A stretch of DNA of 64,000 bases from Planctomycetota bacterium (GTDB lineage: Bacteria; Planctomycetota; UBA11346), in contig BJHQ01000010.1 of the NCBI GenBank assembly GCA_014193115.1, positions 108,118 through 172,117 on the forward strand, read 5' to 3'. Shown piece by piece: positions 58,937-64,000 of the stretch. The notes below the pieces were generated by a model that searched no databases, was not told where the DNA came from, and saw nothing but the letters and a program-made list of their open reading frames with translations. Made by a program: the position numbers and the translations under genes. Position 1 is the stretch's first letter; the number at the start of each line of letters is the position of its first letter.

Positions 58937-60526
58937 GTGTCCACTGCCGAGCAGGCCGAGCATGGCTGGTCGATCGACCACCAGGAAAAGGCTATCCGCT
59001 CCTGGGGCGAATCCCAGGGGCTGCACGTGCTCGGAATCTTCCGCGACGCCGGACGCTCGGGGCGGACCATGAAGCGGCCGGGTCTGTTGGCGTTGCTCAC
59101 CTTGATGCAGCAGCGCGGGGTTGGGGTGGTGGTGATGAAAAGCCAGGACCGCTTGTCCCGGGCCGTCGATCACTCGCTCACGCTTCGGCGGTGGATGCAT
59201 CAGCAGGGATCCGACTTGTTGTTCTTAGACGGTGCGATGCATCTTCGGGCGGATGAACCCAGGCATGGCGGAGACCTCGGGAATCAATTGATCTCGTCGC
59301 TGACTGCGGTCCTGGCCGAAGAGGAAATCGCCCAACTGAGCCGACGCATCCTGCCCTCGCTCGGTGCTGCGGCCCGGGCCGGCAGGCGCGGTGGTCGCCT
59401 GCCGCTCGGGTACCAGCTCGATGCCGGGGGTTCGATTGCGATCGACCAGCATGAAGCCGCGATCCTTCTGCGCGTGGTGGATCGGTTGCGGGATGGCGAC
59501 GGACTTTCCCAGATAGCCCGTCGCCTGGTTGTCGAAGGAGTTCGCGACTCCCGCGGAACCATCGTCAGCTTCGACCGGCTCCACGGAGCTCTGACCAATC
59601 GGTACCTTCTGGGCGACCTCGTGTATGCGATGCCTGCGGAAGTACCTCAGGACGGAGGTCGGACCTTGGAGATCCAGAACCACCACCAAGCGATCTTCGA
59701 TCCGGTGGTCTTTGGCGAGATCCAGGACCTGTTGCGGGCTCGTGCCCGGTCGGCCGAGACTCCCGATCAAACCCTGGCCAAACGTCGCGCCGGTCGCCAA
59801 CGCCAACGCCGGGCGAACCGGCTGCCACCCTCTGGTGATCTGCTCGCAGCCATCGCTCCACCGGCTCGACCCGTGCATGGCGCCATGGCTCCGGAGGCGC
59901 TGCGCTGCGCCCACTGCGGCGGCCCGATGTACGCCTCGCTGCAGACCGTGGGTGCGGTGGGACATCGCCGGCGGATGGCGGTCTATCTGTGCCGATTCCA
60001 CAAGGATCGCGGCGCCGCATTCTGCCCCCAACCGCCGGTGCGGTGCGACGATGTGGACGAGGTCGTCGCCGCGGCGGTGATCGCCTGGCTGCGCCAGCGA
60101 CCCGGTCCATCTGTGCAGACCGCCGCTCCGGCGGTGCCGACGCCGACCAAGGCCGGTGACGATCTGCGAGTGGCCGAATCTGAACGCAACAGGCTGCGTC
60201 AGGCGATGGAGCGGTTGGGCGAACTGGCTCCAGACATCCTCGCCGAACGGCTGGCAGCGGCTGAGGCGACGATCCTCCGTCTGGCGAATCTGGCCCAACG
60301 CGAAGCCGGGCAAGTTCCACTACCACAGGGAGTCGCCTGGGATTTCAGGCGGAATCCGCGAGCCACCTGGGATAAGCTCGACGTCAGCGGACGGCGCGCC
60401 GTCATGCAGCCGATGCTGGACCAGGTGCAGATCAGAGACAAATCCGTGGTGTTCCTAGCGGTCCGAGATGACGATGGTCAGGTGCATCGGATCGACGGCT
60501 CGCTGGTGGAAGGAGCGGTCCCATGA
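58937..60526 (+). CDS. large serine recombinase 1 (start uncertain, possible N-terminal frameshift)
   Basis: A 529-residue frame from GTG 58937, but the conserved start GYCRVSTAEQ, with the catalytic Ser, is encoded from 58925, so the GTG is really an internal Val. No ATG or GTG exists upstream in frame back to the stop at 58862. ATG 58846 with a good Shine-Dalgarno is in another frame, so a one-base insertion or frameshift is likely. Conserved parts: [53 protein letters not shown]; a recombinase domain with LTNRYLLGDLVY; a zinc ribbon (LRCAHCGG...LCRFHKD...CPQ); and a C-terminal coiled coil. Decayed copies lie at 34434 and 46389. Its stop overlaps recombinase 2 (ATGA). Confidence 0.8.
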   Translation: MSTAEQAEHGWSIDHQEKAIRSWGESQGLHVLGIFRDAGRSGRTMKRPGLLALLTLMQQRGVGVVVMKSQDRLSRAVDHSLTLRRWMHQQGSDLLFLDGAMHLRADEPRHGGDLGNQLISSLTAVLAEEEIAQLSRRILPSLGAAARAGRRGGRLPLGYQLDAGGSIAIDQHEAAILLRVVDRLRDGDGLSQIARRLVVEGVRDSRGTIVSFDRLHGALTNRYLLGDLVYAMPAEVPQDGGRTLEIQNHHQAIFDPVVFGEIQDLLRARARSAETPDQTLAKRRAGRQRQRRANRLPPSGDLLAAIAPPARPVHGAMAPEALRCAHCGGPMYASLQTVGAVGHRRRMAVYLCRFHKDRGAAFCPQPPVRCDDVDEVVAAAVIAWLRQRPGPSVQTAAPAVPTPTKAGDDLRVAESERNRLRQAMERLGELAPDILAERLAAAEATILRLANLAQREAGQVPLPQGVAWDFRRNPRATWDKLDVSGRRAVMQPMLDQVQIRDKSVVFLAVRDDDGQVHRIDGSLVEGAVP

Positions 60527-62382
60527 CCCCTCAACAGAAGATCGCCGCCGGCCGTGGCGTCGTCGGCTACCTCCGGGTGAGCTCCGAGGGACAGACGGAC
60601 GGTTTTTCGCTGGAACTGCAACAGACCGTCATTGAGCGGTGGGCCCAGGATCACGGCATCCCGATCATCGCCATCGAGAAAGCTCCCGCGGGTTTCGAAA
60701 GCGGCGCCGTGGCCTTTGACGACCGGGCCGGCTGGCAGGCGGTGGAGCGGCACATCGCCACCAATCGGGTTGGCTGGATCGCCGTGTCCGCCATCGACCG
60801 TCTGTCTCGCGACCTCGGCCAACTGGCCGACCGGGTGCGCGACTGGTCCAACCGCGACATCGCCATCGTCGCGCCAGGTCAGGGCTACCGTGATCCGGAC
60901 GGCATCGGCTCCTTTCTCCTGCATTTGTTTGCCATGCTCGCCGAACACGAACGTGGTCGTCTGCTGGGGCGGGTGCTGCCCGGCATGCACGCTCGGCTGC
61001 TAGCCGGCCTGCCCTTGGGCCGTCAACCGCTGGGTTATCGGGTGGCCAGCGAAACTCCTGCAAACGGGCGGCAATCCCATCGACGACTGGTGCCTGACCT
61101 GGACACCGGGCCGTGGATCACCGCTCTGTTCACCCATGCAGCGGAGCACCCCGACCTGGGGGATCGGCGCATGGCCGAATGGGCAGAAGCGACCTGGCCG
61201 ACGCTCACGTGGTCCGTCGGCCGAGTGGCCGGGATTCTCAAGAACGAGATCTATGCCGGCGTGTTGCGGGGTCAGCTGCAAGGCGAGACGGTGTTGATCC
61301 TCGACAACCATCCGCCGCTGGTCGATCCGGTGCTGTTCGCCACGGTGCAGGCACAGCGCAAACAGCGAGCGCAGGACCACGCTGATGGCATCCGATCGGC
61401 CGCCGTGACGAGTTGGCTGGGAGGCCTTGCCATCTGCGGATGCTGCGGCGGGACGGTGACGTGGCGCAGTGGCGGCAACCAGTCCGATGTGCGGGCGGGC
61501 CCAACTTCGGGGCACTACACCTGCACCAGCAATGCTCCGCCGCGTGTCTACGGCTGCGGAACGGCCTGGCCATCAGACATCGAAACCTTCGTGCACCGCG
61601 CCCTCTGTTGGCACTTGGAAGCCGACGTCGAACGCATCCGGAAGATCGTGACCACAGCGCATCAGGTTTTGCCAGAGTTCATTGACGACCAGCGCGCCCA
61701 TGCCGCGCAGGTGCTGCAGGCATCTCAGGAGGAACAGGCGAAAGCCACGGGCGAACTGGAGGTCGGGCATCTCCAACCGGAATCATACGAAAACGTCATC
61801 AGGAACCTTGCGGAACGGGAGACGCGTGCCCGTGACTTGCTCCAGGTCATGGACGGTTGGGAATACCTGGCCCGCCTGATCGCCCTCCAGGAAGGCCCCG
61901 AGGCCAGCCGCTGGCGCTGGGTGCCGGTGGGCGACGCCATCCTGGCCCTGCCTCGCGACGAACAGCGCCGGTTGCTGCGAGCCACGTTCACCACCATCAC
62001 GCTCCAGGATCCCGCAACCATCGGCAGCCTGGACGGCCCCGGCGAGGATCCTACGCAGGGCCGTTTCACCGGAGCAACGGTGGTGCCGAACGCAGATGAC
62101 CAGCCCTTGGTCACCGGCTTGGCCAAAGGCCTCGCGCGGATCCTCGTCCGCACGCCTGGCCTGAGCGTCGCTGAGGGACTGAAAACAGCCGGGTGGACCA
62201 GCAGGAAAGACGGTTCTTGGCAGCATCCCGACGGCGGCCAGTTGGATGTCATCCGGTCATCCGAGGACCTGGCCCGGGCGATGCCAGGTCCAGAGGACCA
62301 GAGCCATTTGCTGCTCGCAGCCGGTTGGATCGAGACCGCTCCAGGGAAATTCCGGTATGCAGATTTGGAAATTACTGTGTAA
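60523..62382 (+). CDS. large serine recombinase 2
   Basis: A 619-residue recombinase from ATG 60523. The catalytic domain has VGYLRVSSEGQTDGFSLELQ (nucleophilic Ser ~22), AVSAIDRLSRDLGQLADRV and FAMLAEHERGRLLGRV. The recombinase domain has GRQPLGYRVA and VAGILKNEIYAGVLRG. The zinc ribbon has LAICGCCGGTVTWRSGG and YTCTSNAPPRVYGCG. A long coiled-coil and C-terminal DNA-contacting region extends past residue 380. It differs strongly from recombinase 1, so the pair resembles the CcrA/CcrB arrangement of staphylococcal cassettes or the adjacent recombinases of Tn4451-type elements. They may act together or recognise different sites. Confidence 0.9.
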   Translation: MTPQQKIAAGRGVVGYLRVSSEGQTDGFSLELQQTVIERWAQDHGIPIIAIEKAPAGFESGAVAFDDRAGWQAVERHIATNRVGWIAVSAIDRLSRDLGQLADRVRDWSNRDIAIVAPGQGYRDPDGIGSFLLHLFAMLAEHERGRLLGRVLPGMHARLLAGLPLGRQPLGYRVASETPANGRQSHRRLVPDLDTGPWITALFTHAAEHPDLGDRRMAEWAEATWPTLTWSVGRVAGILKNEIYAGVLRGQLQGETVLILDNHPPLVDPVLFATVQAQRKQRAQDHADGIRSAAVTSWLGGLAICGCCGGTVTWRSGGNQSDVRAGPTSGHYTCTSNAPPRVYGCGTAWPSDIETFVHRALCWHLEADVERIRKIVTTAHQVLPEFIDDQRAHAAQVLQASQEEQAKATGELEVGHLQPESYENVIRNLAERETRARDLLQVMDGWEYLARLIALQEGPEASRWRWVPVGDAILALPRDEQRRLLRATFTTITLQDPATIGSLDGPGEDPTQGRFTGATVVPNADDQPLVTGLAKGLARILVRTPGLSVAEGLKTAGWTSRKDGSWQHPDGGQLDVIRSSEDLARAMPGPEDQSHLLLAAGWIETAPGKFRYADLEITV

Positions 62383-62427
62383 AACTACCAGGGTTGGCAG
62401 GCACCGGTGGAATCAGTCCTGCCACCC

Positions 62428-63336
62428 TCAGCCGAGCAAGGAAAGCGCCTTCCGGCCCACCTCGGCCGAAATATCCCCATCGGCTATCAGCTCTTGGATC
62501 TCGGCGCGGGCCTCGTCAATGGTCAGCTTACCCTTGTCAACGCGATGCCGAATGGCTGCGATCAGGCCTTTGGCCTCGCCCTCAGCGCGACCTTCGGCGC
62601 GACCTTCGGCGCGGCCCTCGGCCCGTCCCTCGTCCTTCACTTCATCGAAGACGGTGTACATGGCGGGCTCCTGGCGCAGGCGGCGGTGGAAGGCGGCTTC
62701 CTGCTCGGGTGGTAGCTTGGCTAACAATTGCGCGAAGGAAAGGAACCGGCTCAGGTCGTCCACCGGACCGGGTGCGCGGTGCATGGCAAGCAGCACCTGC
62801 ACGAGGTCGTCCATCGCGTTCATGGTGGCCAGCAGACTCAGGAGCTGCGCCACCCGGTTCTGCATCGCCCGCAGGCGCGGCAATTCCTCAGCGGTGACCC
62901 GATAGATTTGCACGGTGAAGCTCAGGATGCGCCTCCCGAGCAGGTCCACGGTCAACGTGTCCTCGACCTCTTTCGCACTCGTGTCGGTGACCAGAACGAT
63001 AGGAAATACCTCGGACTTTTGCTTGCGATTGCGGCAGCGCAGGGCGGCGAAATAGAGCAGCACCCGGTCGAGATCGACCCGGCGGCCCTCGGACCAATGC
63101 TCGATCAGGACGATGATCGCCGTCCGGCCGTCGCTCCATGCGCATTCCAGGGCCACGTCGAGGAACCGGCTCGGCTCCGACAGGTCGGGCACCGGCAATT
63201 CCTGGGAAATGACCGTGATCTTCGCCGGTCGGCCGTGCTTGGCGAGCAGTTCGGGCACGAAAACCTCCAGGGTTTCCTGGGGATATTCGGTGAACAGCTC
63301 CTTGAAGCCGCGGTCTTGGGTCGGGCGGTCAGGCAT
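62428..63336 (-). CDS. Rpn family recombination-promoting nuclease / PD-(D/E)XK transposase-like protein
   Basis: A 302-residue protein from ATG 63336, where homology starts (MPDRPTQDRGFKELF); an in-frame upstream ATG at 63417 adds only Arg/Trp-rich sequence. The N-terminal half is a PD-(D/E)XK nuclease-like domain: FLDVALECAWSDGRTAIIVLIEHWSEG (~55-81) and QKSEVFPIVLVTDTSA. Near the C-terminus the tandem repeat EGRAEGRAEGRAEGEAKG (~240-258), characteristic of Rpn/DUF4351-type proteins, precedes a helical tail. Rpn proteins promote RecA-independent recombination and are often horizontally moved; some act in defence. It is convergent with recombinase 2, 46 bases away. Confidence 0.85.
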   Translation of the reverse strand: MPDRPTQDRGFKELFTEYPQETLEVFVPELLAKHGRPAKITVISQELPVPDLSEPSRFLDVALECAWSDGRTAIIVLIEHWSEGRRVDLDRVLLYFAALRCRNRKQKSEVFPIVLVTDTSAKEVEDTLTVDLLGRRILSFTVQIYRVTAEELPRLRAMQNRVAQLLSLLATMNAMDDLVQVLLAMHRAPGPVDDLSRFLSFAQLLAKLPPEQEAAFHRRLRQEPAMYTVFDEVKDEGRAEGRAEGRAEGRAEGEAKGLIAAIRHRVDKGKLTIDEARAEIQELIADGDISAEVGRKALSLLG

Positions 63337-63477
63337 GGCTGCACGCTGCCGCTGCTGTGCTGGGCGGGAAGCCTCGGTGGCTGCTTGCCTATGCCAGCGA
63401 CGCCATCTCCATCGCAATCATTGGCTTGGTGCTGTCGGCTTGTCGCTCTCTATGGTCGGGCCACGGTCCGCCGCGCC

Positions 63478-63882
63478 ATGTCCACACCCCGCGTTGCCGC
63501 CTCCATTACCCTGCTGTCCCGCAGAGCGCTGGTTCGCGCCCAAGCCAAACTCGCCTTCATGCAGGCCGAGCGCGACCTGTATCGGCAGCATGGCCGTCAC
63601 CCCGCTCGACACCTGGACGAAGAGGCCAGGTGCCGGTTGGCGAGGCTCGGCCAGATGGTCGGGTGGAGCCAGCTGCTGCCGCTCGCCACGGTCGTCTCCG
63701 TGAAAACCTTGCGGCGCTGGCACCGCGATCTGATCCGGCAGAATCCCGAGCACACCCAATCCGGCAACCTCAACCGCACCTCGCCCGACAATGAGGCCCT
63801 CGTCGTCCGCTTGGCCCAAGAGAACTCCTGGGGCAATGACGCCTGGGTGATCTTCCCCCCGAAAAGTGGACACCCGAATTAG
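63478..63882 (+). pseudogene. truncated integrase/transposase (rve type) N-terminal fragment
   Basis: A 134-residue frame from ATG 63478. EEARCRLARLGQMVGWSQLLPLATVVSVKTLRRWHRDLIR and LVVRLAQENSWGNDAW resemble the N-terminal HTH part of rve-type transposases common in PVC bacteria, where one expects L(A/V)RLAxENPxWGYxRI followed by the catalytic core. Here the reading changes right after ENSWG and stops, so the DDE domain is missing. It is likely an IS remnant. Confidence 0.6.
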
Positions 63883-63887
63883 GTTGT

Positions 63888-63917
63888 TTGGACAGGGTGA
63901 CAGGGTGTCGATATAAT
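63888..63917 (+). promoter_or_regulatory. candidate sigma70-type promoter
   Basis: TTGGAC (63888-63893), an 18-base spacer, and a perfect TATAAT (63912-63917), with a purine-rich AAGGAGG sequence about 25 bases further on. Any gene it drives lies beyond the window. Confidence 0.45.
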
Positions 63918-64000
63918 GCGACCGTGCCAGCTGGAAGGAGGCACCCGGGTGGTGCTGGGACCGAGCGCTTGCTGGTGGCCTGATTGCCGCTCTGCGGTCA

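Overview
The window looks like a high-GC, Gram-negative, polysaccharide-degrading bacterium. Secreted GH78 rhamnosidases, AraC-controlled sugar loci, HUH (Y1-type) transposases, Calx-beta giant proteins and large serine recombinases suggest the PVC group (Planctomycetota, Lentisphaerota, Verrucomicrobiota). No rRNA or core marker gene is present, so this placement is inference.

Region 1 (1-14.7 kb) is a rhamnose/pectin-side-chain locus, mostly on the minus strand. It holds a GH99/WbsX-like protein cut by the window edge, a RhaPQT-type sugar ABC importer (two permeases and a double ATPase), two secreted GH78 alpha-L-rhamnosidases, a secreted GH99-like protein with a CBM9-like domain, an orphan collagen-binding-domain fragment and a divergent AraC regulator. 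Overlapping start and stop codons tie most of the importer operon together.

Region 2 (14.7-18.2 kb) carries two ~93% identical HUH transposases, separated by a cluster of small palindromes and flanked by a short motif repeated five times.

Region 3 (18.2-34 kb) is one 4,782-residue secreted protein: DUF4214, cadherin-like repeats, ten Calx-beta repeats, a poly-Gly hinge, a pretoxin region, a HINT autoprotease and a C-terminal AHH-like HNH nuclease. A likely immunity gene follows it. This is a polymorphic toxin system with AT-rich mosaic segments.

Region 4 (34.4-46.8 kb) is a second carbohydrate locus, on the plus strand: an AraC regulator, a heparinase/alginate-lyase-like protein, an oligogalacturonate-lyase-like propeller and a complete Opp/Dpp-type importer, nearly all coupled by ATGA overlaps, with a divergent FAD oxidoreductase. 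It is bracketed by two decayed fragments of the same serine recombinase that is intact at 59 kb.

Region 5 (46.8-52.5 kb) is a minus-strand tRNA array of at least 31 recognisable tRNAs covering 19 amino acids, plus degenerate ones. It lies beside an HNH endonuclease and contains 160-bp tandem repeats, a candidate structured RNA and terminators. At least three tRNAs (Val-TAC, Gly-GCC, Trp-CCA), and probably a fourth, are interrupted inside the T-loop by related 39-86 nt insertions that start with the same ten bases and fold into hairpins. The acceptor and T stems re-form perfectly or nearly so across the insertions. This is the most unusual signal in the window.

Region 6 (52.5-64 kb) holds a HTH protein, an SRAP/YedK-type protein, and a plus-strand operon of nucleotidyltransferase-like protein, metallophosphoesterase, macro domain, DUF6896-like protein, an unknown protein and a truncated ATP-grasp protein. 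The operon is cut by a pair of overlapping large serine recombinases (a Ccr-like arrangement), followed by an Rpn-type nuclease and a broken transposase. Regions 5 and 6 together look like a mobile island.
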